Source: an uncultured Mucilaginibacter sp. (GTDB lineage Bacteria; Bacteroidota; Bacteroidia; Sphingobacteriales; Sphingobacteriaceae). Taken from it: a DNA stretch of 33,594 bases. Shown one piece after another: positions 17,065 through 25,735 of the stretch; position 1 is the first letter of the stretch, and each line of letters begins with the position of its first letter. The position numbers and the translations under genes are program-made. The stretch covers positions 1 to 33,594 of the forward strand of contig CAIPPO010000199.1 in assembly GCA_903866915.1 (NCBI GenBank), read 5' to 3'. Under the pieces are notes generated by a model, which saw only the letters and a list, made by a program, of their open reading frames with translations, was not told the origin of the DNA and did not search any database.

Positions 17065-18699
17065 ATGATCAAACATACCCTGGTACTTTGTGCGGCCGCA
17101 GCTGTGCTTTGTGGCTGTAATAAAAACAACCCAACTGCCGGCCCAATTACTTCCGAAGATATTAAAAGTCATATCGCTGTTCTCGCGAATGATTCGCTGT
17201 TAGGTCGGAAGCCTTTTACCAAAGGCGAAGACAAAGCAATCCAATATATCTCGCAACAATTTAAAGAAGCTGGTCTGGAACCGGGTAATAATGGAAGTTA
17301 TTTTCAGGATGTGCCTATGGTGGAGATTAAAGCTACACCATCAAAAACACTAGATGTAAGTGGCAAGGCTACCTTCAGCCTGCAGAACGGTACCGATTTT
17401 GTGGTTTTCAGCCGTCAGGAAAAAGCAGATATCAGTCTTGATCATACTCCCATTATTTTTGCAGGATACGGCGTTGTTGCCCCCGAGTACCATTGGAACG
17501 ATTATGCCGGCCTGGATGTTAAAGGCAAAATTGTGCTGGTTTTAGTGAATGACCCCGGCTTTAAATCGGGCGAAAGCAAATTGTTCAAAGGCGACACCAT
17601 GACCTATTATGGTCGCTGGACCTACAAGTTTGAGGAAGCTGCCCGACAGGGCGCCGCTGGTGTACTTATCGTACATCAAACCGAACCGGCCAGCTATCCC
17701 TGGAGCGTAGTAAGCAGCAGCAATTCAGGATCGCGACTTTACCTGCGTCAGGCGAATAAACATTTCGACCGCTGTCAGTTGGAAGGCTGGGTTAGCGAAG
17801 AGGCTGCTAAAAAATTATTGGCCGCAGCCGGAATCAATGGCGATTTCAGGGCATTGGCCCGAATGCGCGAATTTAAAGCTGTTCCTTTGGGCATTACAGC
17901 CAAAGTAAGTTTGCATAATCAGCTCCGTTATTCTACATCGCACAATGTAGTGGGCCTGTTAAAAGGCAACACCAACCCGAATGAATACATTATTTATACA
18001 GCCCACTGGGACCACTTTGGTATAGGTAAACCCGATGCCAAAGGCGACAGTATTTACAATGGTGCAGTCGACAATGCCGACGGCAGTGCCACACTGATCA
18101 GCATGGCTAAAGCTTTCGCCAATGCAAAAAATAAACCCGGGCGATCGATATTATTCCTTGCGGTAACTGCAGAAGAACAAGGCTTGCTTGGTTCAGAATA
18201 TTATGCTACACACCCTATTTTCCCCCTCAATAAAACGGTCGCCAACCTCAATATGGATGCCCTAGGCGACTATGGCGAGACAAAGGACGTGGCCATTACC
18301 GGCAAGGGACAAAATGATTTGGATGATTATATTGAAAAATATGCCAAAGAAGATGGTCTTACCGTAGTGGGCGACAGCAGACCCGGGGCAGGCAGTTATT
18401 ACCGATCAGATCATTTTAACTTTGCTAAAGTCGGTGTACCTGCACTCGACATGAATAATGGTCTGATCAGCAAAACCCATGATGCTAACTGGGCCAAACA
18501 ACACCAGGAAGATTACGTTGCTCACCATTACCACCAGCCATCTGATAATTATTCATCCGACATGGATGCAACCGGAATGGCCCAGATCGCCAACCTGCTT
18601 TATCGGCTAGGGTACGAGCTGAGTAACGAAACAACTTTCCCGGGATGGAAGGCTGGGTCGGAGTTTAAGGCGGTTAGGGATAAAGCAATGGCTCATTAA
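17065..18699 (+). CDS. M28-family metallopeptidase lipoprotein with PA domain
   Basis: A 544-aa probable aminopeptidase of family M28. The N-terminus is a lipoprotein signal, with lipobox VLCGC and Cys18 as the lipidation site, so it is likely anchored to the periplasmic or outer-membrane leaflet. A protease-associated (PA) insert lies at about 110-260 (FAGYGVVAPEYHWNDYAG). The zinc site is visible as TAHWDHFG, GAVDNADGSATLISMAKAF, TAEEQGLLGSEYYATHP, NLNMDALGDYG, and the late HYHQPSDNYSSD. All co-catalytic metal ligands seem present. The frame extends upstream to a TTG at 17023, but the ATG at 17065 follows a promoter box and gives a proper signal peptide. A strong hairpin terminator begins 6 bases after the stop. 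Confidence 0.92.
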   Translation: MIKHTLVLCAAAAVLCGCNKNNPTAGPITSEDIKSHIAVLANDSLLGRKPFTKGEDKAIQYISQQFKEAGLEPGNNGSYFQDVPMVEIKATPSKTLDVSGKATFSLQNGTDFVVFSRQEKADISLDHTPIIFAGYGVVAPEYHWNDYAGLDVKGKIVLVLVNDPGFKSGESKLFKGDTMTYYGRWTYKFEEAARQGAAGVLIVHQTEPASYPWSVVSSSNSGSRLYLRQANKHFDRCQLEGWVSEEAAKKLLAAAGINGDFRALARMREFKAVPLGITAKVSLHNQLRYSTSHNVVGLLKGNTNPNEYIIYTAHWDHFGIGKPDAKGDSIYNGAVDNADGSATLISMAKAFANAKNKPGRSILFLAVTAEEQGLLGSEYYATHPIFPLNKTVANLNMDALGDYGETKDVAITGKGQNDLDDYIEKYAKEDGLTVVGDSRPGAGSYYRSDHFNFAKVGVPALDMNNGLISKTHDANWAKQHQEDYVAHHYHQPSDNYSSDMDATGMAQIANLLYRLGYELSNETTFPGWKAGSEFKAVRDKAMAH

Positions 18700-18705
18700 A
18701 AAGCA

Positions 18706-18738
18706 AAAGACAACTGCAACCGCTGCAATTGTCTTTTT
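18706..18738 (+). terminator. Intrinsic terminator after the M28 peptidase gene
   Basis: Stem AAAGACAA (18706-18713) pairs with TTGTCTTT (18729-18736). An inner TGCA/TGCA pair extends it past one mismatch, leaving an ACCGC loop, and a T-run follows. It starts 6 bases past the peptidase stop codon. Confidence 0.85.
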
Positions 18739-18829
18739 GCCGAGTAATAAAGTTTAGGCTCGACAAAAACAAAGTACCCCAATTTAAATCAAACCCGCAA
18801 CCCGTGTTTTCACGGTATTTTAACTCAAT

Positions 18830-18872
18830 AAAAAAGCCCAAAATGCCATAAGAGGTCATTTTAGGCTTTTTT
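18830..18872. terminator. Bidirectional terminator between convergent genes
   Basis: AAAAAAGCC (18830-18838) pairs with GGCTTTTTT (18864-18872). After a C/A mismatch the stem continues with AAAATG (18840-18845) and CATTTT (18857-18862) around an 11-base loop. A/T runs on both flanks allow termination in either direction. It lies 39 bases past the stop of the minus-strand secreted protein and downstream of the M28 gene's own terminator. Confidence 0.85.
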
Positions 18873-18911
18873 ATTTTCTTTCTAGTTAAATTTACTTTCG
18901 CAAATAAAAAT

Positions 18912-20399
18912 CTAATAGCTATTTTTCTGGAGCGTTATATCATATTTCCTGCCAGAAAAACCTCGCAAATCAAGGTACGGGACTACAAAACTGCCCGGGA
19001 ACCAAAGCACGGAAGAACTCGCAGCTGCATCGCTATTGCTAATCTTCTTTTTAGAAAGCCAATAAATCTTGTCGCAAGCTCCCGTGGCAAGATCGATTGT
19101 TGCAAAGGTGCCATATAAGGTGGCCATGCCTTCTTTGTCATTTGACAGGACATACAACTTGTTATTGGCAAAATGGAAGCCTACGGGTAAGTGTCTTTCG
19201 GGTACTGCATAGGAAGTGGGGATCAACTGTTGAAATTTGAATTTCAAATCAGCATCATAGCAATTAATCAGGACATTGTATTCGTCAACCCAGGTGCCGC
19301 CATTCATTGCAGATGCGTAGGCGGTACTGGTAAGTGCTACCATAATATTGCCATCTTTTTGATAAACCTCTTTTACATTAAGCGCACTTAGAGGACCCAG
19401 ATTCGGAGAATGCAACTTTTTGTTTACTTCCACATAGCTTTTTTTGATATCCTTCACGTGGTCCTTTGAAAACACTTCATTAACATATTGCGTTTTTCTG
19501 GCCGAAAAATCCAGCTTTTCAATTCCAAGTTCGTTTTCCTTATCCTGGTTTTTAAACGAGAGCGCATAAAACACAGCGTTATTATTAGTTTGACAAGCCT
19601 GTACCACAATATCAATCCCAAAAGATTCGGTAGCATTTTTATTTAATAATATACTTCCCGACAGGGGAGTTAAAGGCGTGGATTTTCCTTCGTCATACTT
19701 AACAAAATCCAGACTTCCACTATTATACCAGGCAATAAAAGTGTCACCGGCTTTATTACAATCCATCCCAACAAAAACACCTGAGGTAAAAACAGGTTTA
19801 AATTTGCCGACAGGTTCAAGCTTATCGTTAAACTCGATCACATCAAAATCTGTGGTTTGATTATATTGCTTTTCGTAGGAGTTGATCGATACAAGGGCCA
19901 GCAGGCTTGGCATTGCCACATGCATGCGTCGTTCGAAAGCTGTTTGCCGGACTGCGAATTTAAAAATGTTCCCGTCACCGGTGAAAACATAGGGGAATGT
20001 AAAATAATCCTGTGTACCATCGAATATGATTTTCTCAACCAGAACCTTTCCTGTTGCAGGATCGATGATATAAGCCTTAAAGGTATTGTTGTTTTTTTTT
20101 ACCGTGCCATATTCCGTTGATGCAACCACCAGTATTTTGTCCTTAAATTTCCTTGTAGCTATCACATAACCCTCAAGGCTGGTTGTCCACAAAACTTGCA
20201 TCTCTTCATCAACTGCTACGATATCGAAATTCTTATCATCAAGGTTAAACTGCATCACGTTAACGTGATCGTTGAGCACCAATGATTGCGGAATAGCTCG
20301 CACACCTTTGTAAAAATCCTTTACGAGCGGGGGATTTTCGTCCTGGGCCAATACCACACAGGGTATCAGCAATAGGAAACAGATCAATAGATTTTTCAT
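18912..20399 (-). CDS. Secreted protein of unknown function, 495 aa
   Basis: I do not recognise a named family. The chosen start (MKNLLICFLLLIPCVVLAQ, ATG at 20399) gives a clean signal peptide cleaved after LAQ. The longer frame to 20444 is not preferred because the promoter box lies within it. The mature part is rich in short beta-strand-like repeats of the form DxxxxVLWTTSLEGYVIA, IIDPATGKVLVE and KLYVLSNDKEGMATLYGTF, about 40-60 residues apart, which suggests a beta-propeller. There are no enzyme motifs. It has its own promoter immediately downstream of lspA, so it is probably not part of that operon, and ends before a bidirectional terminator. Confidence 0.75.
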   Translation of the reverse strand: MKNLLICFLLLIPCVVLAQDENPPLVKDFYKGVRAIPQSLVLNDHVNVMQFNLDDKNFDIVAVDEEMQVLWTTSLEGYVIATRKFKDKILVVASTEYGTVKKNNNTFKAYIIDPATGKVLVEKIIFDGTQDYFTFPYVFTGDGNIFKFAVRQTAFERRMHVAMPSLLALVSINSYEKQYNQTTDFDVIEFNDKLEPVGKFKPVFTSGVFVGMDCNKAGDTFIAWYNSGSLDFVKYDEGKSTPLTPLSGSILLNKNATESFGIDIVVQACQTNNNAVFYALSFKNQDKENELGIEKLDFSARKTQYVNEVFSKDHVKDIKKSYVEVNKKLHSPNLGPLSALNVKEVYQKDGNIMVALTSTAYASAMNGGTWVDEYNVLINCYDADLKFKFQQLIPTSYAVPERHLPVGFHFANNKLYVLSNDKEGMATLYGTFATIDLATGACDKIYWLSKKKISNSDAAASSSVLWFPGSFVVPYLDLRGFSGRKYDITLQKNSY

Positions 20400-20433
20400 T
20401 AGCGTAACTGATTTAAAAAAGAAATATGAATGC

Positions 20434-20464
20434 CAAACATACACCCTTAATTCCGCAAGGCAAG
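20434..20464 (-). promoter_or_regulatory. Full Bacteroidota-type promoter for the secreted 495-aa protein
   Basis: On the minus strand, CTTG (20461-20464) is followed by exactly 19 bases and then TATGTTTG (20434-20441), matching the -33/N19/-7 TAnnTTTG architecture. It lies between the end of lspA and the signal-peptide ATG at 20399. It is the best complete promoter in the window. Confidence 0.7.
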
Positions 20465-20485
20465 ATCAAAAGAGCAGTATCCTCC

Positions 20486-21091
20486 TTATTCTTCTACTAC
20501 TTCGCTATGTGGGGTGTTTCCCTCCTGGGCTGGCTGTTTGAAATAGCGGCGTTGATTGAGAAGAATCATCACAACACCTGTAGAGATAGCGGCATCAGCC
20601 AGGTTAAATATCGGACGGAAGAAAATAAACTCTTCGCCTCCCCAAATGGGCAACCAGGTTGGGAAATGCCCATGAAGGAGCGGAAAATAAAACATATCGA
20701 TCACCTGACCGTGAAACAGTGGGGCATAATGATAAATGATTCCATAAAATGTAGAATCTATTATATTTCCCATCGCCCCGGCAAATATCAGGGCCACACT
20801 GCGTATTAGACCACGGTTGTATTTATGCTTTACCAGGAATAGGAGCCCATAGCCTATAGCAATTACTGCGCCTATTCTGAAAAGGGTTAGGAAAAGTTTG
20901 CCCCAACTGCCCCCAAACTCCATACCAAAGGCCATGCCATTATTTTCGGTATAGCGAAGCATCCCATGATCACCAAATAAATGGATCTCCTGCTCAGGAA
21001 CCATATGAAAATGCACCCAAGTTTTGATCACCTGGTCGGCGATGATCACCAATAAAGCAAGCAGAAAGGGCCTGGTATAAGCAGCCTTCAT
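20486..21091 (-). CDS. lspA: Lipoprotein signal peptidase (signal peptidase II)
   Basis: A 201-aa inner-membrane aspartyl protease that removes lipoprotein signal peptides after Lgt action. There are four hydrophobic segments. Conserved features are LLVIIADQVIKTW at 13-25, YTENNGMAFG at 47-56, AGAMGNIID at 104-112, VIDMFYF with Asp132, and FNLADAAIS with Asp166. The last two aspartates are the expected catalytic pair. A loop of about 30 residues between them is longer than in E. coli. The start ATG overlaps the dksA-like stop by one base (TAATG), so translation is coupled within the ileS operon. The tail is hydrophilic. Confidence 0.95.
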   Translation of the reverse strand: MKAAYTRPFLLALLVIIADQVIKTWVHFHMVPEQEIHLFGDHGMLRYTENNGMAFGMEFGGSWGKLFLTLFRIGAVIAIGYGLLFLVKHKYNRGLIRSVALIFAGAMGNIIDSTFYGIIYHYAPLFHGQVIDMFYFPLLHGHFPTWLPIWGGEEFIFFRPIFNLADAAISTGVVMILLNQRRYFKQPAQEGNTPHSEVVEE

Positions 21092-21477
21092 TAATATTGC
21101 TTCAGTTTAGCCTCCATGCTTAGCGTGGTATGCGGAACCGCGCGCAAGCGTTCTTTCTGGATCAATTTACCAGTCTCGCGGCAAATGCCATAAGTCTTAT
21201 TTTCGATGCGCACCAGCGCAGCTTCCAATTGCTCGATAAATTTTTTCTGCCTTGCAGCTAATTGGTTGATAGATTCCTTTTCGAGCGTAGCCGAACCATC
21301 TTCTAAAGTTTTATAAGTGCCGGCAGTATCATCTGTACCGTTAGCGTTAGGCGAACTTAACGAAGAAGCCAGCGCATTTAACTCTTCTTTTGCAATACGT
21401 AGCTTTTCCAATATCAGTTCTTTAAACTCCTGCAGCTCTACGTCAGAATACCTGGTTTTTTCTGTTTCCTGTTTCAT
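21091..21477 (-). CDS. TraR/DksA-family RNA polymerase-binding protein without zinc cysteines
   Basis: A 128-aa protein with an N-terminal coiled coil (about 10-95, with an acidic DDTAG-type tip at 49-53) and a C-terminal zinc-finger-like segment TYGICRETGKLIQKERLRAV at 95-114. In canonical DksA this region holds four zinc cysteines. Here only Cys99 remains, the others being Thr, Ser and Ala. Many Bacteroidota homologues share this loss. DksA-type proteins insert into the RNA polymerase secondary channel and modulate rRNA promoters with ppGpp. Whether this one still does so is unclear. It lies directly between ileS (stops and starts abut, no gap) and lspA (one-base overlap). Confidence 0.87.
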   Translation of the reverse strand: MKQETEKTRYSDVELQEFKELILEKLRIAKEELNALASSLSSPNANGTDDTAGTYKTLEDGSATLEKESINQLAARQKKFIEQLEAALVRIENKTYGICRETGKLIQKERLRAVPHTTLSMEAKLKQY

Positions 21478-24400
21478 TTATAGTTTAGTTATGAGGGTCA
21501 ATATTTCCTGTTCGTCAATCGCTACCATGTCACCAATATGAAGATGTTGATCAAGCCTCACAATATCGGCCAGAATTTCGGCGCAAATATAGGATAAATT
21601 AATCTCAATCGCTTCTATGATAGCTGTTGAGGTAGTTTTATAATGTACCTGTATACGGTCGGTCACTTCAAAGCCTTTGTCTTTACGCAGGTTTTGAACC
21701 CGGTTTACAAACTCACGGGCCAGGCCTTCCTGTTTTAATTCGTTAGAGATATTGATATCTAAGGCCACCGTTAATTTACCGAGGTTAGCCACCTGCCATC
21801 CCGGAACATCTTCGGCTATGATCTCCACATCGTTGATTGAAATTTCGAATACGGAACCCCCTATATCGAATCTGATCAATTCGTCCTGTTCAAATTGGTT
21901 AAGCTGTTCCTGACTGATATTGGAAATTGCCTCTGCAACAGCCTTCATGCTTTTACCCACTTTAGGGCCAAGCGCTTTAAAATTTGGTTTTACCTTCTTT
22001 TTTATGAATCCCGAAGTATCCGTAATGTACTCGATAGCTTTGATATTGGTTTCGGATAATATCAGATCTTTCACCAATTCCACCTGCTTTTCGAACGACT
22101 TATCTAATATCGGCAGCAGTATCCTGCTCAATGGCTGACGCACATTGATACCAACCTTCTTGCGTAAAGACAAAGCCAGTGACGAAATGTCCTGCGCCAA
22201 CTGCATCCGTTCTTCCAGTGCCTTATTAACCAATTCCGCACGATATTCAGGAAATTGGGCCAGGTGAACGGATTCAAATGGTTCTTTTTGGGTAACGGCG
22301 TTCAAATCACGGTATAACCTATCTGCAAAAAATGGGGCAACCGGCGACATCAGTTTGGCGATGGTATTTAAGCAGGTATACAGGGTTTGATAGGCCGATA
22401 ACTTGTCTTTGGAATCGTCAGATTTCCAGAAACGGCGGCGGCTTAAACGAACATACCAGTTGCTTAGATGCTCGTCTACAAATTCCTGTATCGCACGGCT
22501 GGCTTTGGTTGGTTCGAAATCGGCGTAAAAAGCATCAACATCTTTGGTTAAAGTGTTGAGCAATGAAATGATCCATTGGTCGATCTCGGGCCTGTCTTGT
22601 AAAGCCACCTCTGTTTCTGAATAGTTGAATTGATCGATATTCGCATAAAGTGCAAAGAAGGAATAGGTATTGTATAACGTACCGAAGAATTTACGGCGCA
22701 CTTCATCTAAACCTTCCAGATCAAATTTCAAATTATCCCATGGCGAAGCATTACTGATCATGTACCAGCGCGCAGTATCGGCACCATATTGCTCGATCGT
22801 AGAAAAAGGATCAACCGCATTGCCCAAACGCTTCGACATCTTGTTGCCGTTTTTATCCAGCACCAGGCCGTTCGATACCACATTTTTAAATGCTATACCC
22901 TTGTTTCCAACTTCGAGGTTTATGGCTTTGATCTCGTCGCTGCATTCGCTCAGCATTACGGCTATTGCATGCAGCGTAAAGAACCAGCCACGGGTTTGGT
23001 CCACACCTTCGGCAATAAAATCGGCCGGGTAGGCATTTTTAAATTCTTCTTTATTTTCAAATGGGAAATGCCATTGCGCATAAGGCATGGCACCGCTATC
23101 AAACCATACGTCGATCAGGTCCGGCTCGCGCAACATTTTATTACCTCTTGCAGAAACCAGGATCACATCATCTACATAGGGTTTGTGCATATCTGTCAAT
23201 TTGAAGCCTTCGGGCATAAAACCAGCTTCAATTGATTTGGCTATTTCAGTTTCTATTTCAGCAATCGAGCCTATACATTTTTCCTCAAGACCATTTTCCT
23301 CTCGCCAGATCGGTAACGGTGTCCCCCAGTAACGCGAACGCGACAAATTCCAATCCACCAAATTCTCCAGCCAATTACCAAATCGCCCGGTTCCGGTCGA
23401 CTCCGGTTTCCAGTTGATGGTCTTATTCAGCTCTACCAACTTATCTTTTACGGCTGTGGTTTTTATGAACCAGCTGTCTAATGGATAATATAAGATCGGC
23501 TCATCCGTACGCCAGGAATGCGGGTAGCTGTGCTCGTATTTACGCACGTCGAAGGCCTTATTTTCTTCTTTTAATTTGATCGCGATCATCACATCGGTCT
23601 CACGGAAACCCGGTGCTTCACGCTCCTCCTTGCTATAATATTCGCCTTTAACATACAAGCCGGCAAAGTCAGTCACCTCGCTTACAAATCGTCCCTGTTT
23701 GTCAACCAATGGCACTTCTTTGCGATTTTCGTCAAGCACCATTACCGATGGTACGCCGTTTTCCATACAGGCCCTGAAGTCGTCGGCACCAAAAACGGAA
23801 GCGGTATGAACGATACCAGTACCATCTTCGGTGGTCACAAAATCAGCTGGTATAACGCGGAATGCATTTGCCTCCAGGTCGGCATTCGTTACATAAGGCA
23901 TCAACTGGTGGTAACGTAAACCTAGCAGATCAGTGCCCTTAAAAGATGCTTTTACAGTCCAGGGGATAAGCTTATCGCCTTCTTTGTAATCTTCAAACGA
24001 AGCATTTTCTGCTTCAGGTTTAAAATATTTAGCTACCAGTTCTTTGGCAAGCACTACGCTTACCGGTTTAAATGTATAGGGGTTAAAGGTGGCAATTTTA
24101 ACGTAATCAATATTTTCCCCTACCGCTAATGCGCAGTTTGATGGCAGGGTCCATGGCGTGGTTGTCCAGGCCAGGATCACCGTGTCCTCCTCAGCATCGG
24201 TAAATAACGTGCTGATGAGTGGATGTTGCTGATCGTTCTTCAGATGAAACTGCGCAACGATTGTGGTATCCTTAACATTTTTATAGGTACCTGGTTGATT
24301 GAGCTCATGCGAGCTAAGGCCAGTGCCCGATTTCGGCGAATATGGCTGTACAGTATAGCCTTTATACAACATGCCTTTATCGTAAAGCTGCTTCAGTATC

Positions 24401-24879
24401 CACCAAAGCGTTTCAATATATTCGTTTTTGTAGGTAATGTAAGGATCGTTCAAATCAACCCAATAACCCATTTTTTCGGTCAGATCGTTCCATACATCCG
24501 TAAATTTCATTACCTCTTTACGACATGCTGCATTATAATCTTCAACCGATATCTTTTTGCCGATATCGTCTTTGGTGATCCCCAGCGTTTTTTCTACACC
24601 TAATTCAATAGGCAAACCATGGGTATCCCAGCCGCCTTTGCGCTTTACCTGGTATCCTTTTAATGTTTTATAACGACAAAATATATCCTTGATAGAACGG
24701 GCCATCACGTGGTGGATACCCGGCATACCATTAGCCGAAGGTGGACCCTCGTAGAAAGTGTAAGGGTTATTCGCAGGCCGGCTGGTAATGCTCTTTTCAA
24801 AAATGTTGTTCTCTTTCCAGAAATCCAGTACATCCTTGCCGATCTGCGATAAATTTAATTGCTTATATTCCTTGTACAT
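21478..24879 (-). CDS. ileS: Isoleucine--tRNA ligase with rearranged HIGH motif
   Basis: A 1133-aa class I synthetase that charges tRNA-Ile and edits mischarged Val. The first signature, usually HxGH, reads GIHH at 54-57 in PPSANGMPGIHHVMAR, the two glycine/histidine positions being exchanged. The second signature is KMSKR at 680-684. The editing domain (CP1) contains VTTEDGTGIVHTASVFGADD with the conserved T/GTG.VH pattern. The anticodon-binding domain fills the C-terminal part. Length and sequence fit the eukaryote-like IleRS2 type. I chose the ATG at 24879 (MYKEYKQLNLSQIG) over an upstream TTG. It heads the operon with the dksA-like gene and lspA. Confidence 0.97.
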   Translation of the reverse strand: MYKEYKQLNLSQIGKDVLDFWKENNIFEKSITSRPANNPYTFYEGPPSANGMPGIHHVMARSIKDIFCRYKTLKGYQVKRKGGWDTHGLPIELGVEKTLGITKDDIGKKISVEDYNAACRKEVMKFTDVWNDLTEKMGYWVDLNDPYITYKNEYIETLWWILKQLYDKGMLYKGYTVQPYSPKSGTGLSSHELNQPGTYKNVKDTTIVAQFHLKNDQQHPLISTLFTDAEEDTVILAWTTTPWTLPSNCALAVGENIDYVKIATFNPYTFKPVSVVLAKELVAKYFKPEAENASFEDYKEGDKLIPWTVKASFKGTDLLGLRYHQLMPYVTNADLEANAFRVIPADFVTTEDGTGIVHTASVFGADDFRACMENGVPSVMVLDENRKEVPLVDKQGRFVSEVTDFAGLYVKGEYYSKEEREAPGFRETDVMIAIKLKEENKAFDVRKYEHSYPHSWRTDEPILYYPLDSWFIKTTAVKDKLVELNKTINWKPESTGTGRFGNWLENLVDWNLSRSRYWGTPLPIWREENGLEEKCIGSIAEIETEIAKSIEAGFMPEGFKLTDMHKPYVDDVILVSARGNKMLREPDLIDVWFDSGAMPYAQWHFPFENKEEFKNAYPADFIAEGVDQTRGWFFTLHAIAVMLSECSDEIKAINLEVGNKGIAFKNVVSNGLVLDKNGNKMSKRLGNAVDPFSTIEQYGADTARWYMISNASPWDNLKFDLEGLDEVRRKFFGTLYNTYSFFALYANIDQFNYSETEVALQDRPEIDQWIISLLNTLTKDVDAFYADFEPTKASRAIQEFVDEHLSNWYVRLSRRRFWKSDDSKDKLSAYQTLYTCLNTIAKLMSPVAPFFADRLYRDLNAVTQKEPFESVHLAQFPEYRAELVNKALEERMQLAQDISSLALSLRKKVGINVRQPLSRILLPILDKSFEKQVELVKDLILSETNIKAIEYITDTSGFIKKKVKPNFKALGPKVGKSMKAVAEAISNISQEQLNQFEQDELIRFDIGGSVFEISINDVEIIAEDVPGWQVANLGKLTVALDINISNELKQEGLAREFVNRVQNLRKDKGFEVTDRIQVHYKTTSTAIIEAIEINLSYICAEILADIVRLDQHLHIGDMVAIDEQEILTLITKL

Positions 24880-24910
24880 CAATATGTTCCGCCTCAAATT
24901 TTAGAGGTCG

Positions 24911-24918
24911 CAAAAATA
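24911..24918 (-). promoter_or_regulatory. Promoter -7 box for the ileS operon
   Basis: TATTTTTG on the minus strand matches TAnnTTTG, 31 bases before the ileS ATG. No -33 TTTG is seen at 19-21 bases further upstream. It lies in the 72-base divergent gap shared with the small membrane protein gene. Confidence 0.5.
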
Positions 24919-24951
24919 CGGAATTTTACGATTAAAAGCTATATTAGAGCC

Positions 24952-25152
24952 ATGAAAATCAAATTATTGATAGCGATCGTTAGTGCTATCCTGTTGGCGT
25001 TTTTCCTGTTGATTGAATCAAAGGCCACCGATAATTCTGCAACCGACAAATGGGCCAGTTTTGGCATGGGGATGGCATCGGTAATATTTATTAGCAGCAG
25101 CCTTTCAGCATTTAGTATTTACCGCAAACAAAATCGCATTAATTTAAAATAA
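24952..25152 (+). CDS. Small two-helix membrane protein, 66 aa
   Basis: Starts at the ATG at 24952 (MKIKLLIAIVSAILLAF), which gives a first transmembrane helix at about 3-20. A second hydrophobic segment, WASFGMGMASVIFISSSLSA, spans about 39-58, and a basic tail (YRKQNRINLK) follows. No known domain is recognised. The open frame extends upstream to 24859, but that part would overlap the ileS start and is not hydrophobic. It is followed after 11 bases by another tiny membrane protein gene, so the pair probably forms an operon. Function unknown. Confidence 0.7.
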   Translation: MKIKLLIAIVSAILLAFFLLIESKATDNSATDKWASFGMGMASVIFISSSLSAFSIYRKQNRINLK

Positions 25153-25163
25153 CCTACCATTTT

Positions 25164-25349
25164 ATGGGAAAATACCGTTACCCGGTCATCTTATTTATCG
25201 TCAGTGCAGTGTTCCTGGTGATTGGCCTGCTTTTTAAGATACAGCATTGGGTCGGCGGCAGGTTAATTACCGGCAGTATGCTCATCGTGCAGGTTATTGC
25301 GTTGATTTGGCTCGGGGTGATTTTGTATAGGGATTCAAAAAAAAAGTAA
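25164..25349 (+). CDS. GldL-like mini membrane protein, 61 aa
   Basis: Two hydrophobic helices are joined by FKIQHWVGGRLIT. A similar FKIxHWPGA-type segment marks the GldL gliding/type IX secretion motor protein and several small Bacteroidota membrane proteins. At 61 residues it is only the membrane hairpin and lacks the long cytoplasmic part of GldL, so it is not a motor protein. The basic end (YRDSKKK) faces the cytoplasm by the positive-inside rule. It is paired with the preceding 66-aa gene. Function unknown. Confidence 0.7.
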   Translation: MGKYRYPVILFIVSAVFLVIGLLFKIQHWVGGRLITGSMLIVQVIALIWLGVILYRDSKKK

Positions 25350-25473
25350 TGGTTTTTGATGCTCTTAGATTGCCGATAAATTCAATTCGATATAAATAGC
25401 CCCAATAAAAGCCCAATCGCATTATTAAGGGGGGGGGCACCTACGGAGCCCTATTTCCCGATTATTTTTTTTC

Positions 25474-25505
25474 TACAAAGGGGTTGCTCCGATGGAGCAT
25501 TTTTT
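25474..25505 (+). repeat. Repeat core copy 1: terminator-like hairpin
   Basis: TACAAAGGGG, then TTGCTCCGATGGAGCA and a T6 run. TGCTCC pairs with GGAGCA around a GAT loop, and the T-run gives the form of an intrinsic terminator for plus-strand transcription. The same 32 bases recur at 25568 and 25704. Confidence 0.8.
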
Positions 25506-25567
25506 AATAGCTGGCGATGTTTATTAACAAACGGACTTACGGAGCCGTTTTTCCCAATCATTTCTTA

Positions 25568-25599
25568 TACAAAGGGGTTGCTCCGATGGAGCATTTTTT
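25568..25599 (+). repeat. Repeat core copy 2: terminator-like hairpin
   Basis: Identical over all 32 bases to copies 1 and 3, including the TGCTCC/GGAGCA stem and T6 tail. It is preceded by a related ACGG/CCGT hairpin with TTTTT at 25531-25551. Confidence 0.8.
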
Positions 25600-25703
25600 C
25601 TGTAGCCGGCGATATTGATAAGCAAACGGCTTGCTGCGGGTTTAATTCATATCGCTTTACTAAGGGGGCTCCTACCGAGCCTAATTTTTCGATTAATCTT
25701 TTC

Positions 25704-25735
25704 TACAAAGGGGTTGCTCCGATGGAGCATTTTTT
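25704..25735 (+). repeat. Repeat core copy 3: terminator-like hairpin
   Basis: Identical over 32 bases to copies 1 and 2, with a T7 tail. It is preceded by the GGCTC-CTACC-GAGCC hairpin at 25667-25681. Confidence 0.8.
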
